DNA of 60,206 nt from NCBI GenBank assembly GCA_964555065.1, contig CAZKRB010000007.1, forward strand, positions 1 to 60,206, written 5' to 3'. A program made the position numbers and the translations under genes. Within the stretch, counting starts at the first letter, position 1. Each line of letters starts with the position of its first letter. Below, piece after piece: positions 7,936-16,730 of the stretch. Below the pieces are notes generated by a model. It was given only the letters and a program-made list of their open reading frames with translations, had not been told where the DNA came from and made no database searches. The stretch is from Syntrophus sp964555065. GTDB taxonomy: Bacteria; Desulfobacterota; Syntrophia; Syntrophales; Syntrophaceae.

Positions 7936-8805
7936 TCAAGAATATTCTTTCTTTTTTCCCGAATTTGACAGGGCGTTGCAGATGGCTGCATATTCTTGAA
8001 TGGACAGCTCTTCCGCTCTCCTCTGCTCGTCGATTTCCACTCCCCTCAGCAGATTTTTAAGCTCCCGGGGATCGCAATCCTGCTCCGGCAGGCTTTTCAA
8101 GTTATTGAAAAGGGTTTTCCGCCGCCGGGAAAAGGCGGTCCGCACCAGGCGGGAAAACAGGGCATGATCCGTCACGGCACACAGAGGGCTTTCAGGGAAC
8201 AGAATTTTTACAACGGCGGAAGTGACCTTCGGCTGCGGGTAAAAACAGGCAGGGGAAACAGTCCATACGGGGGAAATTGAGGCATGCAGACCAAAGAGCA
8301 CGGAAGGAATCCCGTAGGTTTTCGACCCCGGGGCCGCGCACAAGCGTTCGGCCACCTCTTTCTGCATCATCAGCACGGCCATGGTGAGGCTCTGCCGCTG
8401 ATCGAGAAGGCGGAAGAGGATGGGAGAGGAAATGCTGTAGGGAATATTTCCCACAACCTTGACCTTTCCACTGCCGCTTCCGCCGGTCGCCGAAGAGAAA
8501 TCATACTTCAGGATGTCCCTTTGGATCACCTCGACATTGGGATAATCGTCAAGCTGTTCCTTGAGCAGGGCAACCAGCCGGCCGTCGACCTCAACGGCGT
8601 AAACATGCCGCGCCTTCTCCGCCAGCAGCGCGGTCATGAGCCCCGGTCCCGAGCCGATCTCCACGACGATGTCGTCGGGTTGAATCTCCGCGCTCTCCAC
8701 GATTTTTTTCATGATTGCCGAGTCCGTCAGGAAACACTGCCCCAGCCTCTTTACCGGCCGGATTCCCTGTTCACGGACGGCCTGTCGAACGGATTTCAGT
8801 GGCAT
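7936..8805 (-). CDS. rsmA: 16S rRNA (adenine1518-N6/adenine1519-N6)-dimethyltransferase
   Basis: A 289-residue KsgA/RsmA methyltransferase that dimethylates two adjacent adenines at the 3' end of 16S rRNA with SAM. N-terminal KRLGQCFLTDSAIMKKIV is the characteristic Q-N-FL region. VVEIGSGPGLMTALL is the SAM-binding motif I, and VVGNIPYSISSPILF is the NIPY catalytic motif. C-terminal features (FYPQPKVTSAVV, AFSRRRKTL) are also typical. Its first 35 bases overlap the end of the DUF2062 gene, so it belongs to the tsaD operon. Confidence 0.96.
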   Translation of the reverse strand: MPLKSVRQAVREQGIRPVKRLGQCFLTDSAIMKKIVESAEIQPDDIVVEIGSGPGLMTALLAEKARHVYAVEVDGRLVALLKEQLDDYPNVEVIQRDILKYDFSSATGGSGSGKVKVVGNIPYSISSPILFRLLDQRQSLTMAVLMMQKEVAERLCAAPGSKTYGIPSVLFGLHASISPVWTVSPACFYPQPKVTSAVVKILFPESPLCAVTDHALFSRLVRTAFSRRRKTLFNNLKSLPEQDCDPRELKNLLRGVEIDEQRRAEELSIQEYAAICNALSNSGKKKEYS

Positions 8806-9244
8806 CGCTTTTTCTCAGGGAAGTGATGAGTCGGAGGGTAATGAAATAGGCGGGAACCGCGAAAACCAGGGCCAGAACAAACCCTCCGACCAGCAGCGGA
8901 AGCGCGATTTCCCAACCCAGCTGAAAAATGGAGTGCAGGGAAAATTCCCGGATCACCATCTCGGGACCGTCCAGTCCAAGAACGACCCGGCCGATCTGAT
9001 ACTCGCCGAAATAGAAGAAGGGGATTGTCAAAGGATTGGAAATCAGCCAGGATCCCAGGAAAGCGGAGGTCATATTCTTTTTGAACAGAAATCCAAAAAA
9101 AACGATCAGCCCGGTATGCAGAGGAATCGTCGGCGTCACTCCGATAAAAACCCCCATGGCCATCCCCCAGGCCAGTGAGGAGGGATCTCCCTTGAGGCTG
9201 AGAAACTGCTGATAAAAATTCTTGAGCCGGTTTCCAAACATCAT
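8771..9244 (-). CDS. DUF2062 membrane protein
   Basis: A 157-residue protein with the DUF2062 arrangement. A short amphipathic start precedes hydrophobic segments at roughly residues 25-52 (AWGMAMGVFIGVTP) and 60-80 (GSWLISNPLTIPFFYFGEY), with a further long hydrophobic stretch at about 115-140. Function of the family is unknown; members are small inner-membrane proteins often found next to envelope or rRNA-modification genes. It is 3 nt downstream of tsaD and overlaps rsmA by 35 nt, so it is co-transcribed with both. Confidence 0.8.
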   Translation of the reverse strand: MMFGNRLKNFYQQFLSLKGDPSSLAWGMAMGVFIGVTPTIPLHTGLIVFFGFLFKKNMTSAFLGSWLISNPLTIPFFYFGEYQIGRVVLGLDGPEMVIREFSLHSIFQLGWEIALPLLVGGFVLALVFAVPAYFITLRLITSLRKSDATEIRSTGRP

Positions 9245-9247
9245 CGA

Positions 9248-10264
9248 TTACTGCAACAGGGCGGGCGCATCCAGGGGCCAGCGAGAAACGGCGTTCAGGG
9301 ACAGGGCATCGGTTTTCCCCCTGCCCAGCAGGTTTTCCCCTACGACGGCGATCATGGCGGCATTATCGGTGCACAGCACCGGAGGCGGGATAAACAGTGC
9401 AATGCCGCATTCCCTGCTTCTTGCCGCAAATTGCTCTCTCAGACGGCTGTTGGAGGCCACGCCGCCGCAAACGACCACCGACGAAACGGAATTTTCCCTG
9501 GCGGCCCTCAAGGTTTTTTCCACAAGCACTTCGACGATGGCTTCCTGGTAGCCCGCGACAAGATCGGCAAGCTCCCGGCGGGAAGAGGGAATCCCATGTT
9601 TTTTGACGTGGACCAGAAGAGATGTTTTGAGCCCGCTGAAGCTGAAATCCAGGCTGTCCCGCATGGCCCGGGGAAAGGACAGGAGTTCCCGGTCGCCTTC
9701 CTTCGCCAGCTGATCGATCACCACGCCGCCGGGATAGCCGATTTCCAGCAGTTTTGCCGCCTTGTCGAAGGCTTCACCCGCCGCATCGTCCCGCGTCTGC
9801 CCGAGAAGGGTAAAAACGCCGAAATCCTTCACATAGTAGATATTGGTGTGCCCCCCCGAGACCACCAGGGCGACGAAGGGAAAGGGGGGCCTCTGTTCAT
9901 TGAGGAAGATGGCTGCGATGTGCCCCTCGATATGATTGATTCCTGCTAGGGGAAGCCGCCGCGAAAAGGCCAGAGCCTTGGCAACGGAAAGTCCCACCAG
10001 CAGGGAACCCACCAGCCCGGGGCCACGGGTTACCGCAATGCCTTCCACCTCCGGCAGTCCCATCCCGGCATCATGAAGGGCCTGAAGGATGATGGGAACG
10101 ACGGCCTCCATATGCCGGCGCGACGCAATCTCCGGGACGACGCCGCCGTACCGGCTGTGCTCTTTAACCTGCGAGGCGATCACATTGGACAGCAGTTCCC
10201 GACCGTCCCTGACCACAGCCGCCGCCGTTTCATCGCAGGATGATTCAATTCCCAACACAATCAT
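9248..10264 (-). CDS. tsaD: tRNA N6-adenosine threonylcarbamoyltransferase
   Basis: A 338-residue Kae1/TsaD protein of the ASKHA fold. With TsaB, TsaE and TsaC it makes the t6A modification at position 37 of ANN-decoding tRNAs. Signatures are MIVLGIESSCDETAAAVV at the N-terminus, SRRHMEAVVPI (iron-binding HxxxH-type region), VSGGHTNIYYV, FSFSGLKTSL and VVCGGVASNSRLR. Length is normal. It is the first gene of a minus-strand operon with DUF2062 and rsmA and is divergent from nadB. Confidence 0.96.
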   Translation of the reverse strand: MIVLGIESSCDETAAAVVRDGRELLSNVIASQVKEHSRYGGVVPEIASRRHMEAVVPIILQALHDAGMGLPEVEGIAVTRGPGLVGSLLVGLSVAKALAFSRRLPLAGINHIEGHIAAIFLNEQRPPFPFVALVVSGGHTNIYYVKDFGVFTLLGQTRDDAAGEAFDKAAKLLEIGYPGGVVIDQLAKEGDRELLSFPRAMRDSLDFSFSGLKTSLLVHVKKHGIPSSRRELADLVAGYQEAIVEVLVEKTLRAARENSVSSVVVCGGVASNSRLREQFAARSRECGIALFIPPPVLCTDNAAMIAVVGENLLGRGKTDALSLNAVSRWPLDAPALLQ

Positions 10265-10371
10265 GTTTCGTACATTTCCTTTTACAAAAGCTTGGGATGG
10301 TTATATAGAAATCAGGCAGGTTTGTAAATAAACTTTTCCCTAACCCTATTTTCTGAAAGACAAAGTTCCCC

Positions 10372-11991
10372 ATGGAAATAAAAACGGATTTCCTGGTGCT
10401 GGGAAGCGGCATTGCCGGCCTCAGTTTCGCCATTAAGGCGGCGCAGCTGGGCTCCGTGGCCATCGTGACCAAAAAGGAAAAGACGGAATCCAACACCAAC
10501 TACGCCCAGGGGGGCATTGCCGCCGTTCAGGATGCGGCCGACCGCTTCGAATACCATATCCGCGACACGATTCTCTGCGGATCCGGCCTCTGCAGAGAAG
10601 AGGTCGTCGATTTCGTCGTCCGGGAAGCGCCGGAGCGGATTCGGGAACTCGTCTCCTGGGGCGTCGAATTCACCAAGGCGACGCCGGGCTCAGCCACGAT
10701 TTATGATCTGGGCCGGGAAGGCGGCCATTCGATGCGCCGGGTCCTTCATGCCCAGGACCTGACGGGAAACGAAATCGAACGGGCCCTGAATGAAAAGGCC
10801 GGCGCCGATCCCAATATCCAGTTCTACGAAAACCACCTGGCCGTCGATCTGATCTTGATGTCCTCCCTGGTGGAGTTGGAGGAGGAATCACGGGACCGCT
10901 GCCTTGGCGCTTATGTGCACGATATCGTGGATAATCAGGTCCATACCTTCATCGCCGACCATGTCATTCTGGCGACGGGTGGAGCCGGAAAAGTTTACCT
11001 GATCACCACCAATCCGGACATTGCCACGGCCGACGGCATCGCCATGGCATACCGGGCCGGAGCCAGGATCTCGAACATGGAATTTATCCAGTTTCATCCC
11101 ACCTGCCTGTATCATCCGGAAGCCAAATCCTTTTTGATCAGCGAAGCCGTCCGCGGTGAAGGGGGAATTTTAAAACTGAAAAACGGCGAGACGTTCATGG
11201 AGAAGTACCATCCCATGAAAAGCCTGGCCCCCCGGGACGTGGTTGCCAAGGCGATTGACAACGAACTGAAAAAATCGGGCGATGAGTACGTTCTGCTCGA
11301 TATCTCACACCGGAACCGGGAGTTTGTGCTCAACCGCTTCCCCAATATTTATCACAAGTGCCTGGAATTCGGAGTCGACATGACGCGGGAGGCCATTCCC
11401 GTCGTTCCGGCGGCGCATTATCTCTGTGGAGGCGTCGTGGTGAATCACCACGGGGAAACGGACATCGACGGGCTTTTCGCCCTGGGCGAGGTTTCCTGCA
11501 CGGGACTTCACGGGGCCAATCGGCTGGCCAGCAACTCGCTGCTGGAAGCCGTGGTCTATGCCCACCGCGCCTTCGTCAGGGTTGCCGACCTGCCGCACCC
11601 GACCGGAGAACACCCTCTTGCCATCCCCCCCTGGGGGCAGCGGCAGGCCATAGAAAGTGATGAGTCGGTGGTGGTCACCCACAACTGGGATGAGATTCGG
11701 CGCCTGATGTGGAATTACGTCGGCATTGTGCGTTCCGACAAGCGGCTGGAAAGGGCACAGCGGCGCATCACCATGATCAGCCGGGAAATCGACGAATACT
11801 ATGAGAAATTCCTGATCACACGGGACCTGATCGAACTTCGGAACATCACCACCGCGGCCATGCTGATCGTTCAGTGCGCCAATATGCGAAAAGAAAGCAG
11901 GGGGCTGCACTACACGATCGATTATCCGGATAGAGACGATGCCAACTGGCTGAAGGATACCTGCCTCTCAGGACGTCCCGTCTGCGGCTGA
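10372..11991 (+). CDS. nadB: L-aspartate oxidase
   Basis: A 539-residue FAD enzyme that oxidises aspartate to iminoaspartate for NAD synthesis; in anaerobes fumarate can be the electron acceptor. FAD-binding GSGIAGLSFAIKAA (about residues 12-25) is followed by NYAQGGIAAV, then REGGHSMRRVLHA, FIQFHPTCLY, ISEAVRGEGG and VVPAAHYLCGGV. The GLHGANRLASNSLLEA block is also present. These include the His and Arg residues used for aspartate/fumarate binding. A C-terminal helical domain of about 140 residues completes it. A second, more divergent copy is at 53142, and that copy has changes at several of these motifs. Confidence 0.95.
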   Translation: MEIKTDFLVLGSGIAGLSFAIKAAQLGSVAIVTKKEKTESNTNYAQGGIAAVQDAADRFEYHIRDTILCGSGLCREEVVDFVVREAPERIRELVSWGVEFTKATPGSATIYDLGREGGHSMRRVLHAQDLTGNEIERALNEKAGADPNIQFYENHLAVDLILMSSLVELEEESRDRCLGAYVHDIVDNQVHTFIADHVILATGGAGKVYLITTNPDIATADGIAMAYRAGARISNMEFIQFHPTCLYHPEAKSFLISEAVRGEGGILKLKNGETFMEKYHPMKSLAPRDVVAKAIDNELKKSGDEYVLLDISHRNREFVLNRFPNIYHKCLEFGVDMTREAIPVVPAAHYLCGGVVVNHHGETDIDGLFALGEVSCTGLHGANRLASNSLLEAVVYAHRAFVRVADLPHPTGEHPLAIPPWGQRQAIESDESVVVTHNWDEIRRLMWNYVGIVRSDKRLERAQRRITMISREIDEYYEKFLITRDLIELRNITTAAMLIVQCANMRKESRGLHYTIDYPDRDDANWLKDTCLSGRPVCG

Positions 11992-12100
11992 GAAAGGCGG
12001 GCCGCAGGAAGCCCCTTCCAGCCCTCCTGGCGGACCGGCTTAGCCTTCCGAGCGAAGCCCGATCCGTTTCCAGGCTCTTAAGTAACTTCAAGCCATCTGC

Positions 12101-12200
12101 NNNNNNNNNNNNNNNNNNNNNNNNNNNNNNNNNNNNNNNNNNNNNNNNNNNNNNNNNNNNNNNNNNNNNNNNNNNNNNNNNNNNNNNNNNNNNNNNNNNN
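12101..12200. other. Assembly gap (100 Ns)
   Basis: Exactly 100 undetermined bases, the conventional filler for a scaffold gap of unknown size. It removes the 3' end of purB. The flank 11992-12100 holds no recognisable gene. Confidence 0.98.
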
Positions 12201-13496
12201 GGGCGCTTCAAAGACCCGCTGGAAGATGACCTCCACATTTTTCAGGAAATTTTCCATCCGGAAGACCTCCTGCAATTCCGCCTCGGAAAGAGCGCGTTTC
12301 ACTTCACCGTCCCGCAGCAGCAGTTCCTGGAACGAAACCCCTTCCTGCCAGGATCTCATGGCATTTCGCTGAACGAGCTCATAGCTTTTTTCGCGGGTTA
12401 TTCCCTTATCAATCAGGCGGAGAAGGACCATCTGGGAAAAAATGACGCCATGGGTCATCTGGAGATTTGAAAGCATCCGTTCCGGATAGACGATCAGCCG
12501 CTCCACCAGCGAGGTGAAGCGGCTCAGCATAAAGTCAAGGAGGATCGTGGCATCGGGTCCGATGACTCGTTCCACGGAGGAATGGCTGATATCCCGCTCA
12601 TGCCACAGGGGAATGTCTTCCAGAGCCGCCAGGGCATAGGAGCGCATCAGTCTCGCCAGACCGGACAGATTCTCGGAAAGTATGGGATTGCGCTTGTGGG
12701 GCATCGCCGAGGATCCCTTCTGGCCCGGCGAAAAATACTCCTCCGCCTCCCGGACCTCCGTTCGCTGAAGCAGCCGGATTTCCTGGGCGAACTTATCGAT
12801 GGAAGAAGCCGTAATCGCCAGGGTGCTGAAGAATTCCGCATGGCGGTCGCGCTGGACGATCTGGGAAGAGACGGGGGCGGGATTCAATCCCAGCCGGCGG
12901 CAGACATAAGCCTCCACCTCCGGATCGATAAAGGAGAAGGTCCCGACGGCACCCGATATCTTTCCCGTGCTCACCGCTTCCCGGGCCCGAATCAGGCGCT
13001 GCCGGTTGCGGGACATCTCCGAATACCAGAGCGCCATTTTCAAGCCGAAGGTAATGGGCTCCGCATGAATCCCGTGGGAACGGCCGATCATGACGGTATC
13101 CTTGTGTTCATAGGCCTTGCGCTTCAGGACCTCCAAAAGCTGCTCCAGGTCCTCGATCAGGATATCCGCCGCCTGTTGCAGCAGCACCGCCAGGGAGGTA
13201 TCCAGGACATCGGAGGACGTCATTCCCATGTGGATGAACCGACCGTCCTCGCCCACCTTTTCCGTCACGGAGGTGAGAAAGGCAATGACATCGTGCTTGG
13301 TCGTTTTTTCGATTTCGTCAATTCTCGAAATGTCAAACCCTGCCTTATTCTTGATATTTTCAAGTGCTGCCTCGGGAATCAAGCCCAGTCGAGACATCGC
13401 CTCACAGGCAAGGATTTCAATATCGAGCCAGGTCTTGAATCTGTTTTCCGGGGTCCAGATGGCGGTCATTTGCTCTCGTGAATATCGTGGAATCAA
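12201..13496 (-). CDS. purB: Adenylosuccinate lyase, 3' end lost in assembly gap
   Basis: 432 residues are visible. The enzyme releases fumarate from SAICAR and from adenylosuccinate in purine synthesis. MIPRYSREQMTAIWTPENRF is a standard N-terminus. GRSHGIHAEPITFGLK carries the catalytic His region, and the lyase signature GSSAMPHKRNPI is intact. The visible part ends at VEVIFQRVF, where bacterial PurB proteins normally stop within a few residues. So little coding sequence is likely missing, and the frame seen beyond the Ns is probably not part of the gene. purA, the preceding step of AMP synthesis, is at 42295. Confidence 0.94.
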
Positions 13497-13849
13497 ACCC
13501 GTTCTCCTTCCATGAAGTCAATTTTTATAAAAAGGCGCCCCCCTCATAAACCAAAATTTCCCAAAAGGGAATCAAAAACTAACCCCCAACTGGAGCCCTC
13601 TTGAGAAATCGCATCACGAGACCTCGGAGCTCAAAATGCCGCCGGCAAGAGAATCGGGCCCTCCAGGTGACGACGGCCCGACCGCCCCTCCCCGCCCTCT
13701 TCTCCCCCTGCTTTGACTCGTGATCCTGCCTTTCCCTTCTGCATGAACAGAGCGCTTGGAGCGGTTGAATCCTGTTGCATTCAAAGGAGTAAGATGCTAG
13801 GAGCAGGGAGATTTAAAAACCGATGACCATCAAGGTGGAGGATTCCGTC
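13497..13849. other. Intergenic region between divergent purB and the FG-GAP gene
   Basis: About 350 nt without a supported gene. A short inverted repeat TTCCC/GGGAA lies near 13560. A purine-rich GGTGGAGGA just upstream of 13850 is the ribosome site of the following gene. No convincing promoter hexamer pair was found. Confidence 0.4.
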
Positions 13850-15556
13850 ATGAAAAAGTTTTTACAACTGCTGTTGATGATTTTTTTGACAGCCCTGGCC
13901 TTCCCTCTGGACGCGAAAGAACAGGCGAAGGTTGCCGTACTGCCTTTCACCGTCCACAGTGCGGACAACATCGACTACGTCAGGCAGGGCATCTCGGATA
14001 TGCTGACTTCCCGCATTGCGGCTCAGGGGAAAATTTCCGTCGCCGGCAAAGATCAGGTCCAGGAAGCCATCCAGAGTAAGGCGGCCAAGGAATGGACCAT
14101 CGAGGAGTTGAGCGCCTTGGGGAAGAAATTAAATGTGGATTATGTGGTCTGGGGAAGCATTACGAAAATCGGGAGCAGTCTGAGCATCGACGGGAAACTG
14201 GTGGAGATGGCGACGGCCAGATCGACGGTCGGCATTTTTACGCAGACTCAGGGGCTCGATGAGGTAATTCCCAAAATCAATGACTTTTCGCAGCGGATCG
14301 TGCAACACATTACGGGAACCCTTCCCGCAGACTTTTCGGCTGCGGCTGCGAGCCCAGTCTCTCCCCCGCCAGCCTCCGCTCCATCCGCCAGGCCGTCTCA
14401 GCCCGGGCGGGAATCCGCGATCATCAGCGGCATGAAGACCAGCAGGAAGGGGACCTTCACCTCCATTATCAACCCCGATTTCATTGACTCCCCCCAGCCC
14501 GTTGACCGCAGGGGCTTCTGGATGAGCCAGAAATTTCCGACGGAATTTCGCGGGATGGCCCTGGGAGATGTCAATGGCGACAAATACCAAGAAGTGGCGG
14601 CTATCGACGGAAACAACGTTTACATCTATCAGAGCAGAGATAAAGAATTCAAGCTTCTCCAACATATCAAGGGGAAAGCGTACGACAACTACCTTGCCGT
14701 CGATGTGGCGGACATCAACGAAAACGGAATCGCGGAAATCATCGTGACAAGCCTCAACCGCAACATTCCTGACAGCTTTGTGCTGGAATGGAAAGAGGGA
14801 AAATATCAGGTGATCGCCAAAGATCTGCACCTGTTTTTGCGGGTTATCGAACCGACTGCCGGCGAACCCCGGCTGCTCGGCCAGGCTTATGGTGTGGATA
14901 CGCCCTTCAATACGCCCATCCATGAAATCATCTGGGACGGCCGGCAATACAAACCGGCAAATCGCATGAAGATTCCCCAGGGGTTGCCGGTTTACGGATT
15001 GACCATCGATGATCTGGGCATGGGAGGCAGTGAAAAAGTGATCACCCTGGATGATTATGATTATCTCCGGATCTATGATCAGACCGAGAAATCCCTGTCC
15101 AGACTGAATGTTTTCGGCGGCAGCAACGAATTGCTTTTTAAGAGCGATGAGGTTTTCGGGGGAAGCAATATTTATGTTGAAACCGAAAAGATAAACAAAA
15201 GCCTTCAGGATGAATTGCAGCGAACCTACATCAACCTCCGGATACTCACCTACGACCTCAACAAGGACGGGAAAAAAGAATTGATTCTGGTGAAGAATCT
15301 TTCTTCGGTGGGCCGCATCCTGAAGAATGTGAAGCTGTTCACCGCCAGCGAGGTCTACAACTTGGAATGGGACGGCCTCGGACTGCTGGAAAACTGGAAG
15401 ACAAGAAAAATCAACGGATATGTGGCGGATTACGCCTTCAAGGATATCGATAATGACGGGGAGAATGAAATCGTCCTCGCCCTTGTTCTCTCCACGGGAG
15501 CATCGATCCAGAACCGAAGCGTCTTTGTCGCTTATGAACTGACCCCTCACCAATAA
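13850..15556 (+). CDS. Secreted protein: TolB/FlgO-like N-domain plus FG-GAP (VCBS) repeats
   Basis: 568 residues from the ATG at 13850, chosen because GGTGGAGGA precedes it and because it begins a signal peptide (MKKFLQLLLMIFLTALAFPLDA). The frame opens 9 codons earlier. Residues about 25-160 (AKVAVLPFTVHS..., then VDYVVWGSITKIG) resemble the TolB amino-terminal/FlgO-like domain that reads out small periplasmic assemblies. A Ser/Pro/Ala-rich linker follows. The C-terminal two-thirds has Asp-rich repeats of the FG-GAP/VCBS type (GDVNGDKYQE, ADINENGIAE, DLNKDGKKEL, DIDNDGENEI), each a likely calcium site, suggesting a beta-propeller. The exact role is unknown. It stands alone between purB and tRNA-Met. 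Confidence 0.8.
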   Translation: MKKFLQLLLMIFLTALAFPLDAKEQAKVAVLPFTVHSADNIDYVRQGISDMLTSRIAAQGKISVAGKDQVQEAIQSKAAKEWTIEELSALGKKLNVDYVVWGSITKIGSSLSIDGKLVEMATARSTVGIFTQTQGLDEVIPKINDFSQRIVQHITGTLPADFSAAAASPVSPPPASAPSARPSQPGRESAIISGMKTSRKGTFTSIINPDFIDSPQPVDRRGFWMSQKFPTEFRGMALGDVNGDKYQEVAAIDGNNVYIYQSRDKEFKLLQHIKGKAYDNYLAVDVADINENGIAEIIVTSLNRNIPDSFVLEWKEGKYQVIAKDLHLFLRVIEPTAGEPRLLGQAYGVDTPFNTPIHEIIWDGRQYKPANRMKIPQGLPVYGLTIDDLGMGGSEKVITLDDYDYLRIYDQTEKSLSRLNVFGGSNELLFKSDEVFGGSNIYVETEKINKSLQDELQRTYINLRILTYDLNKDGKKELILVKNLSSVGRILKNVKLFTASEVYNLEWDGLGLLENWKTRKINGYVADYAFKDIDNDGENEIVLALVLSTGASIQNRSVFVAYELTPHQ

Positions 15557-15561
15557 GAGGG

Positions 15562-15590
15562 TTGACAATCGGCAACAGGTGGTATATGAA
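15562..15590 (+). promoter_or_regulatory. Promoter of tRNA-Met
   Basis: TTGACA (15562-15567), a 17-nt spacer and TATGAA (15585-15590). It begins only 5 nt after the stop of the FG-GAP gene and about 100 nt ahead of the tRNA. Confidence 0.6.
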
Positions 15591-15695
15591 GGTTGCCCAG
15601 ATCAGCGAAGCTCACAAGGCGTTATCTTTACCACGCGTTTGAAGGGAGCGCCGTTTCTTTCCTGGCGCGGCAGCAGCCCTTTCTCAACAGTCTTT

Positions 15696-15772
15696 GGCGG
15701 TGTAGCTCAGGTGGTCAGAGCATGCGGCTCATATCCGCAGTGTCCGGGGTCCGAATCCCTGCACCGCCACCA
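15696..15772 (+). tRNA. tRNA-Met (CAT), elongator type
   Basis: 77 nt including encoded CCA. The acceptor stem GGCGGTG/CACCGCC is fully paired, including G1-C72, so it is not an initiator tRNA. Anticodon stem TGCGG/CCGCA carries loop CTCATAT with anticodon CAT. tRNA-Ile2 (lysidine) also has CAT, but the body resembles elongator Met. The T-loop reads TCCGAAT where TTCGAAT is expected, so position 55 is C instead of the near-universal U. Confidence 0.9.
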
Positions 15773-15776
15773 AAAT

Positions 15777-15807
15777 AAAAAACCCGGTCACAGGCCGGGT
15801 TTTTTAT
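15777..15807 (+). terminator. Intrinsic terminator after tRNA-Met
   Basis: ACCCGG (15782-15787) pairs with CCGGGT (15795-15800). A-rich sequence lies before it and six or seven Ts after it, so it could work in both directions. Confidence 0.85.
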
Positions 15808-15851
15808 TTCGCCGCTGAGAGAGTCAACACCTCCGCCGTCGGGAAAGAATC

Positions 15852-16730
15852 ATGTTTGTCGCAGCCGAAGATAGAGACAAATCCCTCCTTCAGAACCCAG
15901 AGCGATTCCGGCGCTGCATCGAAGAGAAGCTGGGGACGACCCCCCTGGATTTTGCCGAATCCTTCCAGACGATCAAGAAAACCTGGAAAGAACCGAAAAA
16001 ACATCTGGCCGCAGGCGTTTTTCTCCTCCTTCAATATGGAAATTCCTCTTTGTCCCCGACCGGGAAGGAACCCGTTTTCCTGCTGATCAAACGCTCCGCG
16101 GCCGTCGCCCAGTCGGGAGATGTCAGCTGTCCGGGGGGCATGCTGAATCCCTTTTGGGACTCTTTGACCAGCTTCATCGGCCGGCTGCTGTACCTTCCGT
16201 TCCAGGGAGCGTCTTTAACGTACGCCCGCCAGAGGGATTACCCGACCTTTCAAACGATTCTCCTTTTTATCGCCAATGCCGCCCGGGAATCGTGGGAAGA
16301 AATCGGGCTGAGCCCCTTCAACATCTCCTTTCTGGGCGCCCTCCCCACCTATTCCCTGCGGATTTTCCGGAGAACAATCTTCCCTGTGGTCGGCATGATC
16401 AGGCATCCCTGGCACTATAAACCCAATTCCGAAGTGGAAAAGATCATCGAGATCCCGGTGAGCGCCTTCTTCGATCCGGATAATTACTGCCGATGCTATC
16501 TCGATTCCGACGTTTCCTGGCTTAAAAATGATGAATTAAAGTCCTATTTCCCTTGCCTGATTCTCAAACAGGACGACGACACGGAAGAGATCCTGTGGGG
16601 TGCAACGTTCAACATCATTGCCAACTTCCTTCAGGTTGTTTTCGGCTATTCCCTGCCGGCCTTCCCGGAAAACGCACGAACGATCAGCAAGAGATTTCCC
16701 GATAATTATCTGCGCGGAAACTCGAGATGA
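15852..16730 (+). CDS. Nudix hydrolase, CoA pyrophosphatase-like, with insertion in the Nudix box
   Basis: A 292-residue protein. HLAAGVFLLLQY and FLLIKRSAAVAQSGDVSCPGG match the start of NudL/CoA-diphosphatase domains, and AARESWEEIGL is the REUxEExGU half of the Nudix box that binds Mg. In ordinary Nudix proteins the GG and RE parts are about 12 residues apart. Here roughly 50 residues (with hydrophobic LTSFIGRLLYLPF) lie between them. Family members hydrolyse nucleoside-diphosphate-X compounds such as CoA. The stop overlaps the next gene (ATGA), so it is coupled to a HAD phosphatase. Confidence 0.75.
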   Translation: MFVAAEDRDKSLLQNPERFRRCIEEKLGTTPLDFAESFQTIKKTWKEPKKHLAAGVFLLLQYGNSSLSPTGKEPVFLLIKRSAAVAQSGDVSCPGGMLNPFWDSLTSFIGRLLYLPFQGASLTYARQRDYPTFQTILLFIANAARESWEEIGLSPFNISFLGALPTYSLRIFRRTIFPVVGMIRHPWHYKPNSEVEKIIEIPVSAFFDPDNYCRCYLDSDVSWLKNDELKSYFPCLILKQDDDTEEILWGATFNIIANFLQVVFGYSLPAFPENARTISKRFPDNYLRGNSR

